Position numbers and translations under genes: made by a program. The notes beneath the pieces were generated by a model. The model made no database searches, was not told the origin of the DNA, and saw only the letters and a list, made by a program, of their open reading frames with translations. A stretch of DNA of 64,000 nucleotides from Mycobacterium stomatepiae (GTDB lineage Bacteria > Actinomycetota > Actinomycetes > Mycobacteriales > Mycobacteriaceae): NCBI RefSeq assembly GCF_010731715.1, contig NZ_AP022587.1, positions 3,596,001-3,660,000 of the forward strand, given 5' to 3'. This document shows positions 36,386 through 44,857 of this stretch, in pieces. The first letter of the stretch is position 1. Each line of letters opens with the position of its first letter.

Positions 36386-37122
36386 TGTCCGGTCGCCTCG
36401 CGTAGATGCTCGGTCGCTCCGCGCCGCAGCGCGGCCGATTCGGCGGCCAGGGTGATCACCGTGAACCCGAGCTGCGCCATGGCGTGACCGGTCTTGCCCT
36501 CGCTGGCGTGAATCCCGGTGACCAATCCGGCTTCGGTGGTGACGCGATGGATCTGCACGATCGCGTCCAGCACCTCCGGATGCCGGGTCGATCCGATCGG
36601 GGCGTGGCCCATCGAGATCGCCAGATCGGCAGGCCCGATGTAGATGCCAGCCAGGCCGTCGACCGCGCAGATATCACTGAGATTCGCGAGTGCCGAAGCG
36701 GTTTCGATCATCGCGAACACGCTGACCCGCGCTTCGTGAGCGGCGGGGTCCGGGCCCAGGCTGGCGCGCAGTGGACCGAAGCTACGGACGCCCGCCGGGG
36801 CGTAGCGGGTGGCCGCCACCGCCGCGGCGGCCTGGTCGGCGGATTCGATCATCGCGATGAAGACCGCGTCGGCCCCGGCGTCGAGCACCCGCCCGATCGG
36901 CGCCGGGTCGGCATTGGGCAACCGCACCGCGGTCGCGATGGGCACCTGCTCGAGGCGCCTGAGTATGCCGGCGATGTCGCCGTCGTCGAGATAGCCGTGC
37001 TGGGCGTCGAATCCGACGTAGTCGTATCCGGCGCGGGCGTATTCCTCCGGTCCGATCAGCGTGGGCCCGGTGATCCAGCCGCCCCACACCGTCTTGGTGA
37101 GCGCCTCGCGAAAGATGCTCAC
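36382..37122 (-). CDS. HpcH/HpaI-family class II aldolase
   Basis: The GTG at 37122 (VSIFREALTK) is preferred over longer starts; it forms a GTGA with a TGA at 37119-37121, the presumed original end of the alcohol dehydrogenase. The product has 246 residues with the family motifs FDAQHGYLDDGD (His42), FAMIETASAL (metal Glu) and IYIGPADLAISMG (metal Asp). Such enzymes cleave 2-keto-4-hydroxy acids by a retro-aldol reaction. It is coupled to the NTF2-like gene by a 4-bp overlap. Confidence 0.86.
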   Translation of the reverse strand: MSIFREALTKTVWGGWITGPTLIGPEEYARAGYDYVGFDAQHGYLDDGDIAGILRRLEQVPIATAVRLPNADPAPIGRVLDAGADAVFIAMIESADQAAAAVAATRYAPAGVRSFGPLRASLGPDPAAHEARVSVFAMIETASALANLSDICAVDGLAGIYIGPADLAISMGHAPIGSTRHPEVLDAIVQIHRVTTEAGLVTGIHASEGKTGHAMAQLGFTVITLAAESAALRRGATEHLREATGQ

Positions 37123-37181
37123 TCGGCGATCGCGATCTTCACGCGGTCGGCCACCGGCCGGCACGCCAGGTCGAAGGCGTC

Positions 37182-38093
37182 CTACACGTCTTGGACGTCT
37201 TGTGCGCCGAAGGTGTGCGTGAGGTAGGAGCCGAGCAGCTCGGGATGTTCGGCGGCGAACTTGCCGGCGAGGTCGAGTACCCGTCGCCGGTCAAGGGTCA
37301 CACCGGATTTCAGGGTCAGGTTGTTGCGCAGCATGTGACGCATGCTAATCGGGTAGGCCTCGTCGTCGGCGACGCCGAAGTAGAAAACGGTGCCACCGGG
37401 TGCGGCGGCTTCGATCGCGTGCCCCAGGGTGGCCACCTGGTGACCGACGGCCTCGATGACCACATCGGCACGCTCGTCCGGCGCCAATTGACTGACCCAG
37501 CGGTCGCTGCTCGCACGCACCACCTCGTCGACACCGAATATCGTTGCGAGGCTTCGCCGGTCGACGGGATCGACGCCGGTGACGTGCCGGGCGCCGGCCG
37601 CCTTCGCGACGTAGGAGAACAGCAGTCCGATCGAACCCTGACCGATGATCGCGACGTGCCGGCCGGCCAAATCCGGCAATTGCTCGCAGGCGTAGAGGAC
37701 ACACGCCAGCGGTTGCAGCCCGACCGCCTGCGCCGGGGTCAGCCGCGGGTCGTACGGCGCGAGGCCGTTGCCGTCACTGATGACCCGTTCCATCAAGCCG
37801 TCGAACCCGGAGGCCCAGCCCACCACGCGATCGCCGACTCGGTGTTGCCGATGCCGGCTGGCGATCACCTCGCCGGCCACCTCGTGAATCGGGAAGCCGT
37901 CCTTCTCGGCGGCGCTTGGACCGTCATCGCCCGGCAGCTGGCCCTTGGCACCCCGAAAGCCGGGCAGGTCACTGCCGCACACCCCGGCGGCCAGGAACCG
38001 CAACAGCACCTGACCATCGGACAGGTCGTCGGCGGTCTTGTCAGCGATCGACGTGCGGTCGAAAAGGTAGGGGCGATGATCCGGTAGGACCAC
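37182..38093 (-). CDS. zinc-type alcohol dehydrogenase, probably truncated by an in-frame TAG
   Basis: The product (303 residues) is a medium-chain dehydrogenase: GVCGSD with Cys39, GFPIHE with His70-Glu71, and the NAD-binding AIIGQGSIGLLFSYVAKAAG. The structural-zinc lobe is missing. The frame stops at TAG (37182-37184), but without it continues through DAFDLACRPVADRVKIAIAE to a TGA at 37119 that overlaps the aldolase start. This is the normal family ending, so a nonsense change (such as CAG to TAG) or a sequencing error is likely. The start is a GTG at 38093, four bases after the P450 stop. Confidence 0.83.
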   Translation of the reverse strand: MVLPDHRPYLFDRTSIADKTADDLSDGQVLLRFLAAGVCGSDLPGFRGAKGQLPGDDGPSAAEKDGFPIHEVAGEVIASRHRQHRVGDRVVGWASGFDGLMERVISDGNGLAPYDPRLTPAQAVGLQPLACVLYACEQLPDLAGRHVAIIGQGSIGLLFSYVAKAAGARHVTGVDPVDRRSLATIFGVDEVVRASSDRWVSQLAPDERADVVIEAVGHQVATLGHAIEAAAPGGTVFYFGVADDEAYPISMRHMLRNNLTLKSGVTLDRRRVLDLAGKFAAEHPELLGSYLTHTFGAQDVQDV

Positions 38094-38096
38094 ACG

Positions 38097-39323
38097 TCAG
38101 ACCTCCACCGGGATCTGGTTCCATCCCCACTGGAAACTGGACGGCAGGCGGGTGGCATCCTGGCCCTTGATTTCGAAATCAGGCACCCTGCGCAGCCATT
38201 CCTGCACCAGCACAGCCACTTCCAGCCTGGCCAGGTGATAGCCGATGCAGAAGTGCTGGCCACGGCCGAACACCAGCGAGCGGGCGATGGGCCGATCCCA
38301 GACGAACTCGTCGGGGTTTTCGTACTCGCGTTCGTCGCGATTGGCCGAGGCGAGCAGCGTGATCACCCGCTGGCCCGGCTCGATGGTGTGGCCGTGAATC
38401 GTGAACGGCCGGCGTGCCGTTCGGGCGAACCACTGCGCGGGCGCGCAGTACCGCAACATCTCCTCGCGTACCACCGGCACGGTGGCGGCCGGGTCCGCCC
38501 GCACCGCGGCGAGCTGATCGGGCCGCTGGCTCAACTCCCACAGCCCGTGCGCGGCGATCTTGGGCACGGTTTCGGTGCCCCCGATGAAGATGCACAACAT
38601 CTGCGTGGCGGCTTCGACGTCGGACAGGGCGCTGCCGTCGGGCAGCCGGTAACCCAGCAGCCCGTCGACCACCGGAAGCGGGCCGCCGGAGGGGTCGGCC
38701 CGGCGCCGTTGCACTACGGGGATCAGGTATTCGAGGTAGTTGGGGCGGGCCTGCGCGGTGTCGACGCCCTCACCCGGCGCGGCCAGGCTGCCGGCGTTGA
38801 CGGCGGCCAACACCTGCGGCGCGAGTTCGGTTGGTATACCCAGCAAGTCGCAGACCATCGAGGCCGCCACGATGCCGCCATATTCCTGGGTCAGATCGAA
38901 CGAACCCTGCGGCAGCAGCACGTCGAGTCGCTCGTTGGCCAGCTCGCGGATCCTGGCCTCCAGCCCGGCGACCGAGCGCGGCCGCAACGGCGCCGAGTGT
39001 GCGCGACGGATCTCACCGTAGAGGTCGGCGTCGAACACGGCGTGAAAAGGCAAGGGATGCAACGGTGGATCCTCGACCGGCCCGGTGTTGTGCTTGGCCA
39101 GCACCGCCGCGGGGGGCAGGGTTCCTTCCGACGCGACGAAGGTTCCGTCGTTGACCTCGAGCACCCGCCAGATGTCCTCGAAGCGGGACAGCGCGAAGGT
39201 GTCCCACTGCGGCATGTAGTAGGCCGGGTAGTCGTCACGCAGAGTTCGGTAGTACGGCAACGGATTTGCCATGACGTTCGCGTCGAACGGATCGTACGCG
39301 AAGTCGGTGTTCGCGGCGGTCAC
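38097..39323 (-). CDS. cytochrome P450
   Basis: From a GTG at 39323, which overlaps the NIPSNAP-like stop (GTGA), the product has 408 residues. The heme-binding segment VFGRGQHFCIGYHLAR places the ligand at Cys359. The I-helix has IFIGGTETVPK in place of the usual AGxET, and the ExxR motif is in VREEMLRYCAP. No signal or anchor, so a soluble bacterial P450 needing separate ferredoxin partners, not encoded here. The family (CYP number) is not recognised. By position it probably hydroxylates the substrate of the operon. Confidence 0.88.
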   Translation of the reverse strand: MTAANTDFAYDPFDANVMANPLPYYRTLRDDYPAYYMPQWDTFALSRFEDIWRVLEVNDGTFVASEGTLPPAAVLAKHNTGPVEDPPLHPLPFHAVFDADLYGEIRRAHSAPLRPRSVAGLEARIRELANERLDVLLPQGSFDLTQEYGGIVAASMVCDLLGIPTELAPQVLAAVNAGSLAAPGEGVDTAQARPNYLEYLIPVVQRRRADPSGGPLPVVDGLLGYRLPDGSALSDVEAATQMLCIFIGGTETVPKIAAHGLWELSQRPDQLAAVRADPAATVPVVREEMLRYCAPAQWFARTARRPFTIHGHTIEPGQRVITLLASANRDEREYENPDEFVWDRPIARSLVFGRGQHFCIGYHLARLEVAVLVQEWLRRVPDFEIKGQDATRLPSSFQWGWNQIPVEV

Positions 39324-40024
39324 TGCAGCGGGGAGGGCGGTAGGGCCTGCAGAATCGAGTCTTCCCAGCCGTCGCGCAGGGCCGGCGCCACGCTCATCCA
39401 GGTGACGATCTCGGCGGGCGGGCTGTCCTTCCACGAGGGGTAGTGGTTGGCGAAGCATTCCCAGCCGCCGTCCAGCGCCCAGTAGTGGATGACCTCGTTG
39501 AAGCGGAACGTGGTGGTGAACGAACCCAGCCAGCGTTTCCCGGTGCGCTCCGACCACGGGACGTAAAGCCGTTCCAGCTCGCGGATGTAGTCGTCCTGGC
39601 GCCCGGGCTTGGTTTGCATGATCTCCTGAATCACCAGTGGCGCGCTGAATTCGGCCTCGCGCAGCTGGGCCAGGGTCTTGTTGCTTGGTCCGGGGTACAT
39701 GATCCGCCCCTCGCCCGACGCGCCGGTCTCGGCCAGAAACGCCGACCACTTTCCGGCCGCGGCCTGGTGACTGCCACCGCGCGCCTGCGCCGCCCCGATC
39801 CTCGCGTAGTCGGCGAAGCCGTCGATCTCCCAGATGATCGTCGCCTGCGGCCAGTGGCCGTTGTACGGCGTGGATTCCCAGATCGCGAACAGCCGGGCGC
39901 CGAGTTCGTCCATCATCGGCTGGTAGGTCTCGGTGAAAACCTCGGTGAAGCGGTCGCTCCGGCCGGATCCAAGCGAGATCGTCTCGTGCAGGTAGAGCAG
40001 GGTGTGGCCGTAATACTTCTTCAT
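39320..40024 (-). CDS. NIPSNAP/dimeric alpha-beta barrel-like protein
   Basis: The 234-residue product begins MKKYYGHTLLYLHETISLGS and appears to hold two ferredoxin-like repeats of ~110 residues, each with an Arg/Glu-rich helix and a Trp-rich strand (YNGHWPQATIIWEIDGFADY; HYWALDGGWECFANHYP). This fits the NIPSNAP / dimeric alpha-beta barrel class, often found with P450s and monooxygenases in degradation clusters. It overlaps the gene upstream by one base and the P450 by four. The function is unknown. Confidence 0.65.
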   Translation of the reverse strand: MKKYYGHTLLYLHETISLGSGRSDRFTEVFTETYQPMMDELGARLFAIWESTPYNGHWPQATIIWEIDGFADYARIGAAQARGGSHQAAAGKWSAFLAETGASGEGRIMYPGPSNKTLAQLREAEFSAPLVIQEIMQTKPGRQDDYIRELERLYVPWSERTGKRWLGSFTTTFRFNEVIHYWALDGGWECFANHYPSWKDSPPAEIVTWMSVAPALRDGWEDSILQALPPSPLQ

Positions 40025-40605
40025 CAGTCGAGGCGGACCGGCTCTGCAGCGCCGTGCGAATTGCTCGCCGCACACAGCAGCGTCTCGGTCGGTTCCACCA
40101 AGGCAGACGGGACCCCCGCTGCCGCAAGGGCATAGCCCTTGAACCTGCGCGCCGCAGCGGACAGCACGTGCTGGGCGCGCGTCATTCCGCGGTTCACTCC
40201 CAACGGCCATCCGTCGCCCCACAGCGCGACCTCGGTCAGCCGGTCGTCCAGGGACTTGAGCACCTTGTCCCGCACTTGCGCGTCCGCGGTGAACGCCTCG
40301 GCGCTGACGGCCAGGGTGTGACTCGTCGAACCGACGGCGGTCGGCACGTACTCCGACTCGGTGTTGAGCACCCGTACCCCGAGGATGCGCAGCGGGCGGG
40401 TGTCGCAGCTGCCCGGCAGCAGCACGGTCACCTCCCAACCGGCCATCACCCGGTCGTAGAGCCACCCGCCGGCCGAGTGCACGACATCGACGGCGCTTCC
40501 GGCAACCACGTCCAGCCGATACCGCAGACACTCGCCGTTGCCGTGGGTTGCTCGTCCACCGCTAACACGCCCGCTTTGGCCGATGTCGAACGTCGGAGTG
40601 ACCAT
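40024..40605 (-). CDS. hypothetical protein, first gene of the P450/BVMO operon
   Basis: The ATG at 40605 (TTG one codon earlier) is preceded by GAGGAA. The 193-residue product is not recognised. It has a mixed alpha/beta composition: a Gly/Ser-rich N-terminus, an LLPGSCDTRPLRILGVRVLN strand pair, and a helical C-terminus with TRAQHVLSAAARRFKGYALA. No membrane helix, signal peptide or metal-site pattern is apparent. It heads nine genes that are overlapped or very close; the operator-like motif at 40730-40755 lies upstream of it. Confidence 0.65.
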   Translation of the reverse strand: MVTPTFDIGQSGRVSGGRATHGNGECLRYRLDVVAGSAVDVVHSAGGWLYDRVMAGWEVTVLLPGSCDTRPLRILGVRVLNTESEYVPTAVGSTSHTLAVSAEAFTADAQVRDKVLKSLDDRLTEVALWGDGWPLGVNRGMTRAQHVLSAAARRFKGYALAAAGVPSALVEPTETLLCAASNSHGAAEPVRLD

Positions 40606-40729
40606 CAAATCCGTTCCTCACCGCCACACCGCGGAGTGCGTTGGCTCCAAGGCAGCTGCAGCGCTTGTCATGGGCGTCCCAAGGGCTGACACCGCCTCAC
40701 CCAGCGGTGACGCGGCTCATGGCACAGCG

Positions 40730-40755
40730 TGACACTTCTGCCGAATTTTGTAAAG
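40730..40755. promoter_or_regulatory. conserved operator-like motif, copy 1
   Basis: TGACACTT-N9-TTTGTAAAG occurs here with a 26-bp span, identical in both conserved blocks and spacing to copies at 46711-46736 and 46943-46968. It is 125-150 bp upstream of the gene starting at 40605. The arms are a partial inverted repeat (TGACA/TGTAA), as in many TetR or MarR sites. Regulation is inferred. Confidence 0.6.
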
Positions 40756-40769
40756 CTCCTCCCGAGTGG

Positions 40770-41640
40770 TCAGGAGCTACGGCGGGCCTTCAGTTCGGCC
40801 AGAATCTCGTCGGTGTGCTGCCCGAGTTCCGGCGCCGGCGAACGCGGCGCCCACGGCGTTCCGTGGAAATCCGCCGGGGTGGCAACCATCGCGATGCTGG
40901 ACTGGCCGTCCGGGACGTCGACGATGCCGCCCGCGGTGTGGAACTGCTCGTCGGCCACGACGTCTTCGATCGAGTTAATCGGCGACCAGAAAAAGTCCGG
41001 TTCGGCCGCGAAGGCCTGCGCCCATTCGTCGAGCGAGCGGGTCGCGAAAATCTCGTCCAACGCGGCGATCAGCTCGGGGCCGTTGACGAAGCGGGCGGCG
41101 GCGTCGCTGAAGCGCGGGTCCTCGAGCCATTCGGGGCGGCCGACAACCCGGCACAGCGGCGGCCAGTGCCGGTCGCCTTCGAGGCCGACGATCCAGAACC
41201 GCCGCCCGTCACCGGCGGCGTAGTTGTTCATGCAGGGGTTGCCCATCGTTTCGCGCTGGCCGATCGCGATCGGCTGGCCGGTGAGCAGATAGGTGTTGAG
41301 GTCGAAGCTGACGGTGTAGGCACCCTGCCGGTACAGCGAGGTGGTCACCAGCTGACCGGTCCCGGTGCGCTCGCGGGCCAGCAGCGCCGCGCAGATGGCC
41401 GCGGCCAGGGTCATGCCGGCCGAGTGATCCCCCATGCCGCCGCGCTGGAACGGCGGCGTCTGGCCGGGCTGGGTGAGCAGGTGGGCCACCCCGGCGCGCG
41501 ACCAGAACGCGGCCACGTCGTAGGCGGCCCGGTCGGCGTCGGGGCCGGTCTGGCCGTAGCCGGTGATCAGGCCGTAGACGAGCCGGGGGTAGCGATCCGA
41601 CAGCGACTCGAAGTTCGCCGCGGCGGCGTTAGCCTGACGC
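40770..41640 (-). pseudogene. CaiB/BaiF-family CoA transferase, 5'-truncated
   Basis: The frame is open from about 41640 to the stop at 40770 and matches CaiB/BaiF CoA transferases from mid-N-terminal domain onward: FESLSDRYPRLVYGLITGYG-QTGP, then FQRGGMGDHSAGMTLAAAIC with the catalytic Asp in MGDH, and ETMGNPCMNNYAAGDGRRFW. About the first 100 residues are missing; homology stops exactly where the divergent DUF427 gene starts (41642). The longest ORF with its own start begins at 41516. It is therefore probably a remnant made by a rearrangement. Confidence 0.72.
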
Positions 41641-41641
41641 C

Positions 41642-42316
41642 ATGAGTCTGGTGGCCGGGCGTGGTCCGCTCAGCAGCGATCCGGCTGGACGGTTCGTTCC
41701 CCCGTTGCCCGCCGGGGCGGTCTATATCGAGCCGCACCCGCGCCGCGTCCAGGCGTTCAAGGATGGTCGCGCGGTGATCGACACCGAGCGGGTGCTGATG
41801 GTGCACCGGCCGGGCCAGCCGCTGAGCTATCTGTTCCGCGCCGACGAGGTCGACGAGCTGCCCACCGAACCCGAGCCGCACGTCCCCGGGTACGTCCACG
41901 TGCCGTGGGACGCCGTGGACACCTGGCTGGAAGAGGGCCGCAAACTCGTTCACTATCCACCGAATCCGTACCACCGCGTTGACTGCCGCCCCACCTCGCG
42001 CCGGCTGCGCGTCAGCGTCGCGGGCACCACGCTAGTCGATACCAGCGACACGGTGATCGTGTTCGAAACTGCGCTCGCACCAAAGCTTTACGTCGATCCC
42101 GTACACGTGCGCACCGACCTGCTCCGGCGCACGGAGACGACGAGCTACTGCAACTACAAGGGTTTCGCGACGTACTGGTCCGCCGGTGAGGTCGAAAACA
42201 TCGCGTGGAGCTACCAGGATCCTCTGCCGGAGAGCATGCCCATCAAGGGTTTTCTGAGTTTCGACGAGGCGCGGGTAGACGTGCTGGCCGAGCTGCCCGT
42301 CAACCGCCGTAGTTAG
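41642..42316 (+). CDS. DUF427 domain protein (two DUF427-like units)
   Basis: The 224-residue protein has a complete C-terminal DUF427 unit (VAGTTLVDTSDTVIVFETAL, then TTSYCNYKGFATYW) and a related N-terminal half (RRVQAFKDGRAVIDTERVLM, then HVPWDAVDTWLEEGRKLVH). DUF427 proteins are small single-sheet proteins of unknown function, common in actinobacteria. The ATG is two bases from the end of the truncated CoA transferase on the other strand. It ends convergently, overlapping the LuxR fragment. Confidence 0.85.
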   Translation: MSLVAGRGPLSSDPAGRFVPPLPAGAVYIEPHPRRVQAFKDGRAVIDTERVLMVHRPGQPLSYLFRADEVDELPTEPEPHVPGYVHVPWDAVDTWLEEGRKLVHYPPNPYHRVDCRPTSRRLRVSVAGTTLVDTSDTVIVFETALAPKLYVDPVHVRTDLLRRTETTSYCNYKGFATYWSAGEVENIAWSYQDPLPESMPIKGFLSFDEARVDVLAELPVNRRS

Positions 42317-42650
42317 CCGAGCGGGCGGGCGGCCACGATGGAGATGCCCCGATTACCGCGGGGGCGAGTTGGCGCCGTGCGGTGACGTCCAGCTTGGTGA
42401 ATACCTTGCGCAAATGGTACGCAACAGTGTTGGCGCTGATGAAGAGCTGTGCGCCGATCTCGGCGTTGGTGGCCCCGCCGGCAGCCAGCGCGGCGATTTG
42501 GGCCTCACGGGGAGTTAAGCCCGAACCCGTTCGTAGGGACAGCTTTTCACGCGGCTTTTCACCTGTGGCCCCGAGTTCGAGTCGAGCCCGCTGGGCAAAA
42601 GCTGCCATGCCGATGTCGGTAAACATGTCATAGGCCAAACGGCCGGATAC
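42300..42650 (-). pseudogene. C-terminal fragment of a LuxR-type (LAL-like) regulator
   Basis: On the minus strand the frame encodes the end of a large LuxR-family regulator: DMFTDIGMAAFAQRARLELG, then the HTH LTPREAQIAALAAGGATNAE and SANTVAYHLRKVFTKLDV. Homology starts abruptly at about 42650, without any ATPase domain, and a TetR fragment on the opposite strand begins at the same point. The ORF start at 42743 carries unrelated residues. A broken gene at a rearrangement junction is the simplest reading. Confidence 0.75.
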
Positions 42651-42830
42651 CTGCGGGAACGCTGGGAGGGCAGTCCCGACGCGCCCGCGGACCCGGAGAT
42701 GCTGGCCGCGGCGATGACGTGGATGTTCGAGCGCTGCTGTCACCAGCTCGTCGTCGATGACACCTCGGCGGAGCGGGTCGCCATGGCGCTTTCGGAAATC
42801 CTCTGGCGGACAACAACATACAAGGTGTGA
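42642..42830 (+). pseudogene. C-terminal fragment of a TetR-family regulator
   Basis: The plus strand reads YLRERWEGSPDAPADPEMLA, then AMTWMFERCCHQLVVDD and ALSEILWRTTTYKV followed by TGA at 42828-42830. This is the usual ending of a TetR ligand domain; the DNA-binding domain is absent. The fragment is too short and startless to appear as an ORF. It abuts the LuxR fragment, so the two mark a deletion or recombination junction. Confidence 0.65.
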
Positions 42831-42843
42831 GAGGGCGGCTATC

Positions 42844-43588
42844 TCAGTTCGCCAGCGCGACGATCGCGAACATGAACAGCACCCCGCCGATGGTGCATGC
42901 CAGGGTGGCAGCAGTGCGGTGGCCCGTGTGCGCCTTTCGGCAGCATGTCGGCGCTCGCCAAATACATCAGGAATCCCGCGAAGAAACCGAGGTAGACCGC
43001 TAGCAGGCGGTGTGGAATCGTCACCGTCAGCGTGAGAGCCGCGCCGACAACAGGTGCGACCGCATCGGCGGCCAGCAGTGTCAGCGCCCTTCGCCGGTCA
43101 TTGCCGTAAATCGACGTCACCGTGTAGGTGTTGAAGCCGTCTGCGAAGTCATGGCCGATCACCGCCACCGCGACCACCGTTCCGACCCCCGCCCCCGCCT
43201 GAAAGGCGGCACCGATGGCGAATCCGTCCATTACGCTGTGGCCCACCAGCCCCGATGCGGCCACCAGGCCGACGCTGGGCGCTTCGGCTAGATCAGCGGC
43301 GTTCGACGTCTGATCGCGGTGAATACCGACGGTGTGTTCGACGATGTGCAACACGAGAAAGCCGAGAACGAATGCGACCAGCGGAGCAGGAATGCCGAAC
43401 AGTGCCCACACGCCGCCATGGCTCAGCGCCTCGGGCAGCAGGTCGAAGCTCACCGCACCGAGCATCAGCCCGGCGACCAGGCCGAGCACGAGATAACGGT
43501 AGGAACCGACACGCAGCGCCGCGTAACCGCCCAGCAAAGTCGTCAGGAACGAACCGAAGGCCACTAGAACGGCCACCGCGTCGCCCAC
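42844..43588 (-). pseudogene. ZIP-family metal transporter, frameshifted near the C-terminus
   Basis: From GTG 43588 the product is a ZIP-type transporter with about seven helices, including the metal-site motifs LVGHSVMDGFAIGAAF and AVIGHDFADGFNTY. The frame shifts at about 42930-42935, just after YLASADMLPK; in the other frame the family ending (ATLACTIGGVLFMFAIVALA-N) continues to a TGA at 42844. One missing base explains it. ZIP proteins move zinc, iron or manganese into the cytoplasm. The shift affects only the last helix; it may be an assembly error. Confidence 0.8.
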
Positions 43589-43666
43589 CTTTCCGCTGTC
43601 CGTTCACTCGGAGCAGCACGGCCTCTAGAGTATGGCGGCGACTCGGGTGGGGAGACCCGCAGGCCG

Positions 43667-44839
43667 CTAGCCGTAGCTGGGACGCCCGAGCTTCAGCTCG
43701 TGCTGGGCGATCATGTTGCGGAAGATCTCCAAGCTGCCGCCGTAGATCCCGGCCGGCACGCCGTGGCGGAAGATAAACTCCACGGCGCCGTCACCCGCGG
43801 AACCCGTTGTGTCGGTGGGCAATACCGATGCCGCGCCGAGCATGTCCATCAATTCCGGTGAGATGTCACGCATGGTCTGAATCAGCGCCACGCGTCCGTA
43901 GATGCCCGGCGTCGACAGCGCCACCTCGATGCGGGCGAGGCTGCGCCCGAGCCGGTATTTCGTCGACTCGTCGTCGATCGGGCGACGCCCGCTGGCATCC
44001 GGTCTGGACAGAATCGCCGCCACTCCGTCGGCCGCCTCGGCCATCAGGTGGCCGTGCTCGGACATCATCGAAAGATTCTGCAGGCCATGGTCTTCGGTTT
44101 CGGCAATGCCGTGTTCGGCGTCGAGGGCGAATCGCATCACAGTCCAGCCGCCGTTGACGTCTCCGATCCGGTAGCGGTCGTCGACCCGTACGTCGCTGTA
44201 GTACACGATGTTGGTGCGGTCGCCGTCCAGGGTGCGAATGCCCTGGATCTCGATACCCGGCGAGTCCAGTGGCACCAGAAACACGGTCAGGCTCTTGTGT
44301 TTCGGTGCTTGCGGATCGGTGTTGGTGAGCAGGAAGACGTACTTGGCGTTCTGCGCGTTCGAGGTGAACATCTTCGAGCCGTTGATCACCCACTCGTTAC
44401 CGTCGCGCACGGCGCGGGTCTTGCAGGTCGCGACGTCGGAGCCGCCCTCGGGTTCGGTGTAGCCCAGGCATAGCCGGATCGCGCCGGATAGCACGCCCGG
44501 CAGCACCGCGTCGACGAGTTCGGCTTTCCCGAATTGCCGCACCAACTTCGCGACGACCGCGGTGGTCCCCCAGTGGAACCACGGCGTGTGGGCACGACCG
44601 ATCTCGAGGTGGAAGATGCGCCGGCGCACCGGATCGAATCCCCCTTCGGACTCCAGCTTGAAATCCGACGTCAGATAGCCCGCATTGCCCAGCGCCAAAT
44701 GCACTGGTTCGCTGAAGTTCTCGCCCGTTTCGCGATCCCGGCGCAGCACTTCCTCGGTGACGTGTTCGGCTATGAACGCCCGGGTCTGATCGAAGAATTC
44801 CTGATCCTCGGGCGAGAGGTCGACGCGCGAGAAGTCCAT
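43667..44839 (-). CDS. acyl-CoA dehydrogenase (FadE-type)
   Basis: The 390-residue product has the acyl-CoA dehydrogenase layout: N-terminal helical domain, LCLGYTEPEGGSDVATCKTR (flavin/substrate region), WVINGSKMFTSNAQNAKYVF, and the C-terminal signature PAGIYGGSLEIFRNMIAQHE. It catalyses the first oxidation of an acyl-CoA using FAD and electron-transfer flavoprotein. It ends the minus-strand operon thioesterase-LLM-dehydrogenase, with 18 bp to the LLM gene. Its substrate is unknown. Confidence 0.9.
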   Translation of the reverse strand: MDFSRVDLSPEDQEFFDQTRAFIAEHVTEEVLRRDRETGENFSEPVHLALGNAGYLTSDFKLESEGGFDPVRRRIFHLEIGRAHTPWFHWGTTAVVAKLVRQFGKAELVDAVLPGVLSGAIRLCLGYTEPEGGSDVATCKTRAVRDGNEWVINGSKMFTSNAQNAKYVFLLTNTDPQAPKHKSLTVFLVPLDSPGIEIQGIRTLDGDRTNIVYYSDVRVDDRYRIGDVNGGWTVMRFALDAEHGIAETEDHGLQNLSMMSEHGHLMAEAADGVAAILSRPDASGRRPIDDESTKYRLGRSLARIEVALSTPGIYGRVALIQTMRDISPELMDMLGAASVLPTDTTGSAGDGAVEFIFRHGVPAGIYGGSLEIFRNMIAQHELKLGRPSYG

Positions 44840-44857
44840 TGCCGTCTTTAAATCCAG

